Program-made: the position numbers and the translations under genes
In this document: piece by piece, positions 43,774 through 52,376 of the stretch
Layout: every line of letters starts with the position of its first letter
How positions within the stretch are numbered: the stretch's first letter is position 1
Notes under the pieces: model-generated
Told to the model about the DNA's origin: nothing
Seen by the model: the letters and a program-made list of their open reading frames with translations, nothing else
The model's database searches: none
Origin: JBGNFV01 sp049645705
Lineage (GTDB): Bacteria > Bacteroidota > Bacteroidia > Cytophagales > Cyclobacteriaceae
Length of the DNA stretch: 64,000 bases
NCBI GenBank assembly: GCA_049645705.1
Contig: JBARUK010000004.1
Coordinates: forward strand, 124,001-188,000
Direction: 5' to 3'

Positions 43774-43789
43774 GCCAACAAGTGTGCCA
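43774..43789 (-). promoter_or_regulatory. sigma-54-like promoter of exporter operon
   Basis: Minus-strand TGGCACACTTGTTGGC: the -24 half TGGCAC is perfect, the spacing to the -12 half is correct and that half is TTGG instead of TTGC. Start of transcription would be near 43763, about 27 bases before the adaptor ATG at 43736. The adjacent divergent gene encodes an NtrC-family activator. Confidence 0.5.
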
Positions 43790-43850
43790 AGATTAAAAAG
43801 TGCCACTCCAGCTTATTCTAAGCCCTGTTTTCCACACTCTGAAATTAAGG

Positions 43851-43888
43851 GTGTCCGCCAGCGCACACGCTTGTTCGTCTGCGACCAA
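43851..43888. promoter_or_regulatory. Tandem dyad pair, putative enhancer for the NtrC-type regulator
   Basis: GTGTCCGCCAGCGCACAC (43851-43868) and TTGTTCGTCTGCGACCAA (43871-43888). Both share the core TGTyCGyCnGCGnnCA, and their centres are 20 bp apart. They lie about 80-110 bases upstream of the predicted start of the exporter transcript and about 185 bases upstream of the regulator gene, a usual distance for sigma-54 enhancers. The pair at 4433-4468 has the same half-sites and spacing. Confidence 0.62.
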
Positions 43889-44072
43889 ACCTGTACTATC
43901 CGGGATCAGGGTTTAGGCTGCAGTATCATATAATCTACACAAATAATTACCTTTACCGGGTCGGAGAGCGGCAAATTATCTACTGAATTGTATCTTCAAC
44001 CTTATTGCGGTACAATATTTGAAATCCCGGAGCACCGGCTGTTGCTAAACCGGATCAATGAATATCTGATTT

Positions 44073-45488
44073 ATGAGTCCATCTGCTAAAAACGGAAAAT
44101 TTCCAGGGAAAATACTGATCGTAGATGATAACCAGGATGTGCTAAGCGCCGCCCGGTTGTTTCTAAAGAGGCATTTTACCAGTATCGATATTGAAAACAA
44201 CCCTGAGGCCATACCGGCACTTATGAGCAATGAGCAATACGATGTCATCCTGCTGGACATGAATTTCACCAAGGATGTAAGCAGCGGACACGAGGGTTTT
44301 TTCTGGCTGGATAGGATATTGGCCATAGACCCTTCTGCAGTAGTCGTACTAATCACAGCCTACGGTGATGTGCAAATGGCCGTACGGGCGATAAAAGAAG
44401 GCGCTTCGGACTTTGTACTGAAGCCCTGGGAGAATGAAAAGCTGCTGGCCACTATGATGTCTGCCATGCGGCTGCGCCGGTCTAAAGCAGAGGTGGCCGA
44501 TCTGAAGGACAAGCAAAAGCAGATAAGTGCTGACATAGACTATCGGTACCTGGACATACTGGGAAAAAGCGCTCCGATGCAAAAAGTATTCGAAACCATA
44601 GAAAGGGTGGCCGGTACTGATGCAAATGTACTGATACTGGGAGAAAACGGAACTGGTAAAGAACTCGTTGCCAGGGCTATTCACCGGAGAAGTCAGCGGA
44701 AAGATGAAGTATTCATAAATGTGGACCTGGGGGCTATCACTGAATCGCTCTTCGAGAGTGAACTGTTCGGACATACCAAAGGCTCCTTTACCGATGCAAA
44801 AGAAGACCGGGCCGGACGCTTCGAGGTAGCTTCGGGCGGTACGTTGTTCCTGGACGAAATAGGTAACCTGAGCCTTCCGTTGCAGGCCAAACTGCTCTCG
44901 GCTATACAGGGCAGACAGGTGACCCGGGTAGGGTCTAATAAAAGTCGTGAGGTGGACATACGCCTTATCTGTGCTACTAACATGAACCTCTATGAAATGG
45001 TACAGCAAAACTCCTTCAGGCAGGATCTGCTATACCGGGTCAATACCATCGAGATCATACTCCCTCCACTTCGCGAAAGAGGTGGCGACCTGGCACTTCT
45101 GGCAGAACACTATCTGAACCACTATTCGAACAAGTATAACAAAGACGTGCACTCTGTAAGCCCGGCCGCACTGAAGCGAATGGAAAAGTATAACTGGCCA
45201 GGCAATGTCCGTGAATTGCAGCACGCGGTAGAGCGGGCAGTGATCATGAGCCAGAGCAATGTCCTGCAGCCGGAGGACTTTTTCTTCAATGCCAGACAGG
45301 GCGAAAGCAGTGGTGGTGATCAAAATGATGAAAATATCCAACTCGATCAGTATCACCTTGAGGATGTGGAAAAGATACTGATCCGTAAAGTGATGAAAAA
45401 GCATAATGGTAATATTACCCAGGCCGCTACCGAGCTTGGCCTGACCCGGTCGTCCCTATACAGAAGACTGGAAAAATATGGCCTATAA
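44073..45488 (+). CDS. NtrC-family sigma-54-dependent response regulator
   Basis: 471 residues. Receiver domain (KILIVDDNQDVLSA; phospho-acceptor Asp62 in VILLDMNFT), AAA+ domain with Walker A GENGTGKE and Walker B GGTLFLDEIGNLSL, and a C-terminal Fis-type helix-turn-helix (GNITQAATELGLTRSSLYRRLEKYGL). The sigma-54 contact loop reads GSFTDA (237-242) rather than GAFTGA; the Thr that matters most is kept. It overlaps its cognate kinase gene by 11 bases and is divergent from the exporter operon, with paired dyads and a sigma-54-like promoter between, so it very likely controls that operon. Confidence 0.95.
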   Translation: MSPSAKNGKFPGKILIVDDNQDVLSAARLFLKRHFTSIDIENNPEAIPALMSNEQYDVILLDMNFTKDVSSGHEGFFWLDRILAIDPSAVVVLITAYGDVQMAVRAIKEGASDFVLKPWENEKLLATMMSAMRLRRSKAEVADLKDKQKQISADIDYRYLDILGKSAPMQKVFETIERVAGTDANVLILGENGTGKELVARAIHRRSQRKDEVFINVDLGAITESLFESELFGHTKGSFTDAKEDRAGRFEVASGGTLFLDEIGNLSLPLQAKLLSAIQGRQVTRVGSNKSREVDIRLICATNMNLYEMVQQNSFRQDLLYRVNTIEIILPPLRERGGDLALLAEHYLNHYSNKYNKDVHSVSPAALKRMEKYNWPGNVRELQHAVERAVIMSQSNVLQPEDFFFNARQGESSGGDQNDENIQLDQYHLEDVEKILIRKVMKKHNGNITQAATELGLTRSSLYRRLEKYGL

Positions 45489-46818
45489 GAATTTCAGAAC
45501 AGGCGTACTCTGGCGGGTATTGGTGATAGCCATTGTCATATTCCTGGCTTTCATCCTGTACTTTTCCGGAATGTATATAAGTACAGGCATAGCCGCTATA
45601 GTCGTAGGCGTGCAGTTGTACAATCTGTTTTATTTTGTAGAAAACACAAACCGTAAGCTTACCCGTTTCCTTGAGTCAGTAAAATACTCAGACTTCGTAT
45701 CTGGTTTTACGGCGGATAATAAGCTGGGAGACAGCTTCAAACAGCTTAATAAGGCATTTAACGAAGTACTGGATGCCTTCCGGGAGCAGCGATCTATCAG
45801 TGAAGAGAACGAACTCTACCTCCACACTGTAGTACAGCACGTGACGGTGGGGTTGCTGGCCCTGGATAACAACGGTAACATTCAGCTAATAAACCCTGTA
45901 GCCAAACGACTGATGAATCTCCCCCAGATCCATCACGTGAATGATATTGCTCAAAAACATCCTGTCCTGTATGACCTGCTCCTTGGGCTTAAGCCCGGTC
46001 AGCGCACTATGCTGAGGATGGGGCATAATACAGATCTTGCCATCAGTATGACTGGCCTGAGATTGCACGGAAGGCACCTGAGGCTTTTTTCGTTGCAAAA
46101 CATTCGCTCGGAACTACAGCAAAATGAGATACAGGCATGGCAAAACCTTACCAAAGTGTTGCGCCATGAGATCATGAACAGCATCACACCTATTGCTTCA
46201 CTGGTAGGAACGCTCAACGATATTATTAAAGAGGACCTTCACGATGAAGAAGGTGAAGTGGATAAGGAAGCCTTGGATGACATACAGGAAGGCCTGCGGA
46301 CTATCGGTAACCGCAGCCAGGGCCTTATCCGCTTTGTAGACGCTTACCGTGACTTCACCAATATACCTGCCCCCGAATTTACCCGGTTCGGCATGAACGA
46401 ACTGATAGAGGAAGTAGGTCAGCTGATGCGACCTGAATTTAAAAATATTGGTGCCTCATTCACCTGCAATGCGCCCTCCGGTTCAGTTATGCTTATGGCT
46501 GACCGACAGTTGATAGAGATGATACTTATTAATCTGTTGAAGAACGGTCTGGAAGCCGTATCTGGCCGTAAGGATGCAGTAGTTGCACTAGATGGAGGGC
46601 TGAACCAGGACCAGCGTCCTGTCATTATGATTACTGACAATGGGCCTGGCATTATTCCAGAAGCGCAGGAGCGCATATTTATCCCCTTCTATACCACCAA
46701 AGACAGCGGATCAGGTATAGGACTAAGCCTGAGCAGGCAGATCATGCAATTGCACAATGGCGAGCTGTCAGTAGAGTCCGAACCAGAAGTCAAAACTGTT
46801 TTCACCCTTCGTTTCTAA
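45478..46818 (+). CDS. Sensor histidine kinase
   Basis: 446 residues. Two N-terminal helices (about 10-30 and 34-50) with almost no periplasmic loop, a HAMP/PAS-like region (LLALDNNGNIQLINPVAKRL, about 125-145), the phospho-acceptor His230 in VLRHEIMNSITPIASL, and a HATPase domain with N-box LLKNGLEAVS, G1 ITDNGPGI and G2 GSGIGLSLSRQI. NtrB/AtoS-like pairing with the regulator gene it overlaps by 11 bases. With so little periplasmic sequence it probably senses membrane or cytoplasmic cues. Confidence 0.95.
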   Translation: MAYKNFRTGVLWRVLVIAIVIFLAFILYFSGMYISTGIAAIVVGVQLYNLFYFVENTNRKLTRFLESVKYSDFVSGFTADNKLGDSFKQLNKAFNEVLDAFREQRSISEENELYLHTVVQHVTVGLLALDNNGNIQLINPVAKRLMNLPQIHHVNDIAQKHPVLYDLLLGLKPGQRTMLRMGHNTDLAISMTGLRLHGRHLRLFSLQNIRSELQQNEIQAWQNLTKVLRHEIMNSITPIASLVGTLNDIIKEDLHDEEGEVDKEALDDIQEGLRTIGNRSQGLIRFVDAYRDFTNIPAPEFTRFGMNELIEEVGQLMRPEFKNIGASFTCNAPSGSVMLMADRQLIEMILINLLKNGLEAVSGRKDAVVALDGGLNQDQRPVIMITDNGPGIIPEAQERIFIPFYTTKDSGSGIGLSLSRQIMQLHNGELSVESEPEVKTVFTLRF

Positions 46819-46831
46819 TCATAATAGCCGT

Positions 46832-47557
46832 ATGAAAAATCTACTTTTCATTTTTGCTGCTTCCATCCTTCTCTATTCGTGTACTACCTACGTACCCGTG
46901 TCCAATACCCCTACTGCTGCCAGGGTAGGCCAGGATGATAAGGAAACTATCACCAGCAGTCTCTTCGAAGATGTAAACAGGCAACTCAGTGAAGAGGATG
47001 TTGCTGCCTTGCTCGACGGCCAGATCAGGTATGCTGATGAAATACGTATCGCCGTATTTTACTACACCATAGAAAGCATGAACTTTGGTAAAATGGGCTA
47101 CGGCTACACTAAACCTTCACCTCCGGATCTTCAGGAAGATTACATTTCTCTTATCAAAAATGTGATGGCAAAGAGTCCACGGGTGAGTCGCGTAGTGCTT
47201 ATTCCTTCGCTGCTGGCAGCTAACAGTTCCGGCATCTCGCAGATACGTGAGTCAGCTGCCCGCATGCAGTGTGATATGGTGCTGATAATAAAGGCAGAAA
47301 GTGATCTATACCGTGATGTGAAGCTATTTAAAAAAGATGAAGTGAAGGCCTATGCTACCTGCGAGGCGCTACTACTGGATACCCGTACCACAGTAGTTCC
47401 TTTTACTGACGTGATCACAACAAATGCTACCCTGACCAGGTCAGAGGATGATGCCACCCTGGGCGAAACACAAAAGAAGGCTGAAAAAGAAGCCATCAGA
47501 AAGGCGATCATCGGCGTAGCCCAAACTGCCAGCGCTTTTATCGGTGATCTGGAATAA
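46832..47557 (+). CDS. Hypothetical lipoprotein (241 aa)
   Basis: Signal peptide MKNLLFIFAASILLYSC with lipobox LYSC (Cys17), then a soluble domain with IRIAVFYYTIESMN, VVLIPSLLAANSSGISQIRESAARMQCDMVLIIKA and a C-terminal Ala/Lys-rich helix. The pattern (strand, IPS-loop, RESAARMQCD helix, VLII strand) resembles the alpha/beta domain of outer-membrane lipoproteins that bind in assemblies, but I do not assign a family. It begins 14 bases after the kinase gene, so it may be the third gene of the regulator unit. Confidence 0.75.
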   Translation: MKNLLFIFAASILLYSCTTYVPVSNTPTAARVGQDDKETITSSLFEDVNRQLSEEDVAALLDGQIRYADEIRIAVFYYTIESMNFGKMGYGYTKPSPPDLQEDYISLIKNVMAKSPRVSRVVLIPSLLAANSSGISQIRESAARMQCDMVLIIKAESDLYRDVKLFKKDEVKAYATCEALLLDTRTTVVPFTDVITTNATLTRSEDDATLGETQKKAEKEAIRKAIIGVAQTASAFIGDLE

Positions 47558-47656
47558 GTACAGGCCGCGATGTCCTCTCCCATTAACCTTCTTCCTGAGG
47601 CATATTAAAATTTACAACATAATTAAACTGACTGTCGCTCTGCATGTTAATGATGC

Positions 47657-49483
47657 ATGACTGACCAAAAAGCCGGAGAAGGCAAAAACGAAGGGCAATA
47701 CCCCCCTATACAGGATCATGGGCTGATAGGTAACCTGCATACCGTCGCACTGGTGTCTATAAAAGGAAGCATCAACTTTCTGCCCTTTACCCGGATAGAC
47801 AGCCCCACTATTTTCACCTCCCTTCTGGATGCGGGCAAAGGGGGCAGCTTCGATGTCGAATGTATCCACGACGATGTCACCTACAAACAAATGTACTTGC
47901 CGGACACGGCTGTCCTCATGACCCGGTTCCTTGTCTGCGATGGGGTGGCCGAACTGCTCGACTTTATGCCGGTCAAAAGCCAGGAAGATACCTGTAGCCT
48001 CATTCGCAGACTGCATGTGGTACGGGGCAGGCTTACTTTTCGTATCAGCTGCAATCCCTCCTTCGGCTACGCAAAACACGGATGTAAAGCCTCCAGGGAT
48101 GAAGAAAGGAAGAGCTATCTGTTCGAAGACCCTTCCGGCGAGCAGGAAAATGTCAGGCTCTTTTGCGATAAGGAAATGGAGATAACGGACAAGGGTACGG
48201 TAATAGAGATCACCCTGGAAGAGCAAGAGTCCATAGACCTGGTACTGGAAGTCGTCAGTAACCGGAAGGACCACCTGGACCCTGATCTGCAAATGCAAAA
48301 GACCATTGCGTACTGGAAAGAATGGGCTGCCAAAAGCACTTACAAGGGCCGGTGGAAGGAGGAGGTAAACCGCTCGGCTATGACGATGAAACTGCTCACT
48401 AACTACCACTACGGCTCTGTGGTAGCGGCCGGTACATTTGGTCTGCCTGAGGCTCCCGGAGGTACGCGTAACTGGGACTACCGGTATACCTGGATCCGCG
48501 ACGCGGCTTTTACCATGTATGCCTTCCTCAGGCTTGGGTACATGAAGGAGGCAGAGCACTTTATGGACTGGATACGGCAGCGACTGGAAAACGGTGACGA
48601 ATTGCAACTGATGTATGCAGTAGACGGTGATAAGGACCTCCAGGAGCATACACTGGACCACCTAGAAGGATATAAGGGAGCCAAACCTGTGCGAATAGGA
48701 AACGGCGCCTACCAGCAAAACCAGATGGACATATACGGTGAGTTTATAGACACTGTATACCTGTACAACAAGCACGGAGGCTCTATAAGCTACCAGTTCT
48801 GGAAAAAGCTGGAAAAACAGGTGGAATACGTGTGCGACAACTGGCAGAAAAAAGATCATGGCATATGGGAGGTCCGGTCACAGGAGCAGGAGTTTCTGCA
48901 CTCAAGGGTTATGTGCTGGGTAGCACTTGACCGCGCCCTCCGTATAGCGCGCGACCGGTCTTTCCCCAGCGATACCAGGCGATGGAAAAAAGAGCGTGAC
49001 GCCATATACCAGGACATCTATGACAACTTCTGGAATGAAGAAAAGCAGGCCTACGTACAGTTTAAAGGTGCGGATGTACTTGATGCCTCTGCCCTGCTGC
49101 TGCCCCTTGTTCGTTATATGAGCTCCAGTGAGCCACGGTGGGTAAGTACTATTGAGAAGATCAAAGAGGAGTTGATATCTGAGCCACTGGTATACCGGTA
49201 CAAAGTAGAAGGCACCGAGACAGACGGCCTGGAGGGCGACGAGGGTACGTTTTCGATATGCTCTTTCTGGTATGTAGAATGCCAGGCACGTATGGGCAAA
49301 CTGGATGATGCCATTCTGAACTTTGAAAAGATGCTTGGGTATGCCAATCACCTGGGACTGTTCAGTGAGCAGCTCGGGCTGGACGGCAGCCAACTGGGCA
49401 ACTTCCCCCAGGCCTTTACTCACCTCTCGCTGATAAGTGCTGCTTACCAGATAGATAAGCAGCGCAATAAACTGAAAGACTAA
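47657..49483 (+). CDS. Glycoside hydrolase family 15 (glucoamylase/trehalase-like)
   Basis: 608 residues, cytoplasmic (no signal peptide). N-terminal beta-sandwich domain (about 10-235; IQDHGLIGNLHTVALVSIKGSINFLP), then an (alpha/alpha)6 barrel with GTRNWDYRYTWIRDAAF (about 269-285) and the catalytic-acid region EGDEGTFSICSFWYVE (about 522-537). This is the bacterial GH15 type known to include trehalases and glucodextranases; it hydrolyses alpha-glucosides to glucose. The next gene encodes a glucose-dehydrogenase-like SDR only 7 bases away, which supports a glucose-releasing role. Confidence 0.93.
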   Translation: MTDQKAGEGKNEGQYPPIQDHGLIGNLHTVALVSIKGSINFLPFTRIDSPTIFTSLLDAGKGGSFDVECIHDDVTYKQMYLPDTAVLMTRFLVCDGVAELLDFMPVKSQEDTCSLIRRLHVVRGRLTFRISCNPSFGYAKHGCKASRDEERKSYLFEDPSGEQENVRLFCDKEMEITDKGTVIEITLEEQESIDLVLEVVSNRKDHLDPDLQMQKTIAYWKEWAAKSTYKGRWKEEVNRSAMTMKLLTNYHYGSVVAAGTFGLPEAPGGTRNWDYRYTWIRDAAFTMYAFLRLGYMKEAEHFMDWIRQRLENGDELQLMYAVDGDKDLQEHTLDHLEGYKGAKPVRIGNGAYQQNQMDIYGEFIDTVYLYNKHGGSISYQFWKKLEKQVEYVCDNWQKKDHGIWEVRSQEQEFLHSRVMCWVALDRALRIARDRSFPSDTRRWKKERDAIYQDIYDNFWNEEKQAYVQFKGADVLDASALLLPLVRYMSSSEPRWVSTIEKIKEELISEPLVYRYKVEGTETDGLEGDEGTFSICSFWYVECQARMGKLDDAILNFEKMLGYANHLGLFSEQLGLDGSQLGNFPQAFTHLSLISAAYQIDKQRNKLKD

Positions 49484-49490
49484 TACAAAG

Positions 49491-50291
49491 ATGGAAAAAA
49501 AACTTAACGGACAAACGGCTATAGTAACAGGCTCCAGCTCCGGGATAGGCCGGTCAGTAGCCTGGCACCTGGCACTGGCAGGGGCAAACGTATGCATAAA
49601 CTACCATAGCAGTGAAGAGCCTGCCTATGAGCTTAAGGAAGCTATAGAGAACAAAGGCGGAAAAGCCATAGTAGTTCAGGCAGATGTAGGTGATGAAGAT
49701 AGCGTGACAAAGCTATTCAATGAAACCAGGGAAGCTTTTGGCGGGCTTGACATCCTCGTTTGCAATGCCGGTATACAGAAAGATGCCCCCTTCCTGGAGA
49801 TGTCCCTGGATGATTGGAAACTGGTAATGGAAACAAACCTGACGGGTGCATTTCTGTGTGCCCGGGAGGCGGCCCGTACCTTCCGCGATCAGAAAGACCG
49901 TGACATTTCCTGCAGTAAAGGTAAAATACTGTTTATGAGCTCTGTACACGAGATCATCCCCTGGGCCGGACATGTAAACTATGCAGCGGCCAAAGGGGGT
50001 ATGATGCTGCTCATGAAAAGCCTGGCGCAGGAACTAGGCGGCATGGGCATACGGGTAAACAGCCTCGGCCCGGGAGCTATCAAAACGCCTATTAATGAAG
50101 ATGTCTGGAAGGATGACAAAAAGCGGGAGAAACTACTGGAGCTTATCCCCTATGGGCGTATCGGAGAAACCCGTGACATAGGCCAGGCTGCGGTATGGAT
50201 GCTCTCTGATGACGCGGACTATGTACATGGCACTACCTTGTTTGTAGATGGCGGCATGACGGCGTATCCCGGATTTGCTGATAATGGTTGA
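49491..50291 (+). CDS. SDR family oxidoreductase (glucose 1-dehydrogenase-like)
   Basis: 266 residues, classical short-chain dehydrogenase. Cofactor loop TGSSSGIG (13-20), NAG at 92-94, catalytic Ser151, Tyr164 and Lys168 (YAAAK), and GPGAIKTPIN. The GSSSGIGRSVAWHLALAGANVCINYHS start with a following acidic-free turn favours NADP or dual use, and the overall block resembles Bacillus-type glucose 1-dehydrogenase. Follows the GH15 gene by 7 bases and precedes the cyclase by 27, so probably one operon. Confidence 0.92.
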   Translation: MEKKLNGQTAIVTGSSSGIGRSVAWHLALAGANVCINYHSSEEPAYELKEAIENKGGKAIVVQADVGDEDSVTKLFNETREAFGGLDILVCNAGIQKDAPFLEMSLDDWKLVMETNLTGAFLCAREAARTFRDQKDRDISCSKGKILFMSSVHEIIPWAGHVNYAAAKGGMMLLMKSLAQELGGMGIRVNSLGPGAIKTPINEDVWKDDKKREKLLELIPYGRIGETRDIGQAAVWMLSDDADYVHGTTLFVDGGMTAYPGFADNG

Positions 50292-50318
50292 TCCGGTAAA
50301 TTCCGCTACCTTGTTCTC

Positions 50319-50984
50319 ATGGATCAAAAAGTAAAAAGCACGGACTGGATAGACCTGAGCTATACCATCAGCAAAAATATGGTGGTATGGCCCGGCGCCC
50401 CGCAGCCTACCCTGGAAAGCCTGTTTGAAATGAAAAACGGTGACTTTGCCAACTCGTCTGCCGTGCACATGAGCCTGCACACAGGCACCCATATGGATGC
50501 CCCGCTTCATTTTATAGAAGACGGTGCAGACATAGCTGCCATACCACTGGAGGTACGCACAGGCAAAACGCGTATCATTGAAGCACAAGGCGAGCGCATA
50601 CAGCGTGAAGACATCGCCAACTTCGAGGAACTATACGGCCCTATAGAAGAAGGCGAGCGCATATTTGTCAAAACCACGCATAGCCGAAAAGACTGGACCT
50701 CGGATCCCTTTATGGAAGATTACGTATTCTTTACTACCGATGCGGTCAAATACCTGATAGAAAAACAGATAAGCGTACTGGGAATAGACTACCTGAGCGT
50801 AGGCGGCAAAAGGAATAATGTACATGTACACCAGCTTCTCCTCTCCCAACCGATATGGATCATAGAGGGACTGGACCTCAGGCATGTACAAAAGGGGCTT
50901 TACGAAGCCGTTATTTCTCCTGTTAAGATTGCCGGTGCCGAGGCAAGTCCGGTTTCCGTACTGGTAAGACCCCTGAGATCATAG
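50319..50984 (+). CDS. Cyclase family protein (kynurenine formamidase-like)
   Basis: 221 residues with the metal-binding motif HTGTHMDAPLHF (His54, His58, Asp60), the hallmark of the cyclase/arylformamidase family (Mn or Zn hydrolases acting on N-formylkynurenine and other small esters or amides). A second His-rich block follows near the middle (NNVHVHQLLLSQPIWIIEGLDL). The substrate here is unknown: no kynurenine pathway gene is near. Third gene in the GH15-SDR unit. Confidence 0.9.
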   Translation: MDQKVKSTDWIDLSYTISKNMVVWPGAPQPTLESLFEMKNGDFANSSAVHMSLHTGTHMDAPLHFIEDGADIAAIPLEVRTGKTRIIEAQGERIQREDIANFEELYGPIEEGERIFVKTTHSRKDWTSDPFMEDYVFFTTDAVKYLIEKQISVLGIDYLSVGGKRNNVHVHQLLLSQPIWIIEGLDLRHVQKGLYEAVISPVKIAGAEASPVSVLVRPLRS

Positions 50985-51069
50985 TCACACTAAATTTGAG
51001 TGTCTGTTATAATCTATGGCATGATTTTTTGTAGGTTAGCATATATATTCAACCATTAATCCACGTTTT

Positions 51070-51516
51070 ATGTACAAGAGAGCACCTTTTTTCCTATTTG
51101 TATTACTGGCCTTTGCATGTGATAATAACCCTATGAGCAGCAACAGTGAAATGAGTACGCCTGCAGAACTGGTAGGCGATTGGACGCTGGAAGGCATAGA
51201 ATCCCCTAATCCGGCTATGCAGGACAGCAGTTTTGATGATATGGATTACCGCGAGTCTTATTCCTTTAAGGATGATGGCACCTTTGTCAAAAGCAGGCAA
51301 GACGGTACCAGTGCAGATGGTACTGTGTCTGTACGCGAAACAGAAGAGGGCGACTATTACATACTTTCTTACAGTAGCGATGCACCTGTGGAACTGCTAA
51401 GCTCCTGCCAGAGTGGCGAAGAGAGCCTAAAAATAGAAGGTGAAAAGCTAATAAACGATAGCCGGATGTGCGACCGTCCCCGCTATACCTATTCGCGTTC
51501 CGGAAATGAAAAATAA
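51070..51516 (+). CDS. Lipocalin-like lipoprotein
   Basis: 148 residues. Signal peptide ending FAC (MYKRAPFFLFVLLAFAC, Cys17), then LVGDWTLEGIESP and YSFKDDGTFVKSR, the start of the lipocalin-like domain (GxW motif) found in many Bacteroidota lipoproteins. It overlaps the following metallo-beta-lactamase gene by 11 bases and so is co-expressed with it. Function unknown; a carrier for a small ligand is the family idea. Confidence 0.82.
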   Translation: MYKRAPFFLFVLLAFACDNNPMSSNSEMSTPAELVGDWTLEGIESPNPAMQDSSFDDMDYRESYSFKDDGTFVKSRQDGTSADGTVSVRETEEGDYYILSYSSDAPVELLSSCQSGEESLKIEGEKLINDSRMCDRPRYTYSRSGNEK

Positions 51517-52261
51517 GCCAGCCCGCTATGTTTTTTTATTTTTCATTTTACTCTGCAGTCACTTTGCCCTGTATGGTCAGGGCTACGATATAGATTATAT
51601 GCAGGCCGGTCCCGGCCTGTATATTTATACCTCCTACTATGATATGGGAGAGTATAAAAAAGTAGGCGCCAACGGCCTGGTCATAGCAGGTAACGAAGAG
51701 GTGATCATCGTAGATGCACCGTGGGACTCTGCCCAGACGGCACAACTGATGGAATGGGTAGCTGACAGCCTTCGAAAACCGGTAGCTGCCTTTATCATCA
51801 CTCATGCGCATGATGACCGTATCGGGGGTATTGCCCAGGTTCACGCCCGTGGTATTGCTACTATAGGTACAAGTCTTACAGCAGATGAGGCGAGCACTAA
51901 CGGCTTTGAGGCACCGCGCTTTACCTTTTCGGCAGATACGCTCATAGAGGTGGCTGGTGCACAGGCTGAAGTGTATTACCCCGGCCCCGGACACACCATA
52001 GATAACTGCGTGGTTTACGTACCTGCTTCACGGCTGCTGTATGGTGGATGCTTTCTCAAAAGTGCAGGCTCTAAAAACCTTGGCAACATAGCCGATGTCA
52101 AACTGGGGTCCTGGCCCAAAAGTCTCCTAAACCTTCAGGAGCGATTTTCCGACGCAGAGTTCATCATACCCGGGCATGGCTTCTGGCTTCCCGGAGCAGT
52201 AGAGAACACCCACCGGCTGCTGAAAGAGCACCAGGCTGACACTATTCCGGAAGGGAACTAA
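51506..52261 (+). CDS. Subclass B1 metallo-beta-lactamase
   Basis: 251 residues with a cleaved signal peptide (ends LYGQG). All B1 zinc ligands are present: His100, His102 and Asp104 (HAHDDRIGG), His163 (GPGHTIDNCVVY), Cys182 (YGGCFLKS) and His224 (IIPGHG); the B1 substrate-binding Lys185 is also there, as is the NLGNIAD ... WPKSL block. These are periplasmic enzymes hydrolysing beta-lactams, carbapenems included. No mobile element is near, so this looks like a resident chromosomal gene. Overlaps the lipocalin-like gene by 11 bases. Confidence 0.94.
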   Translation: MKNKPARYVFLFFILLCSHFALYGQGYDIDYMQAGPGLYIYTSYYDMGEYKKVGANGLVIAGNEEVIIVDAPWDSAQTAQLMEWVADSLRKPVAAFIITHAHDDRIGGIAQVHARGIATIGTSLTADEASTNGFEAPRFTFSADTLIEVAGAQAEVYYPGPGHTIDNCVVYVPASRLLYGGCFLKSAGSKNLGNIADVKLGSWPKSLLNLQERFSDAEFIIPGHGFWLPGAVENTHRLLKEHQADTIPEGN

Positions 52262-52376
52262 GGCGACCAAAGCCACTTTCGATCAGCTAAACACCTCAAA
52301 AACACACCCTGCTGTAAGTCTCAGGCTGCTTTTGTCCTGTCTCGAATTTTCTGATAGGCTATCTTTGCTTTAAAAC

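Noticed and set aside
44073..44100. AATATTTG box 23 bases after a TTG upstream of the regulator gene
   Set aside because: One mismatch and a long spacer; too weak to list as a promoter.
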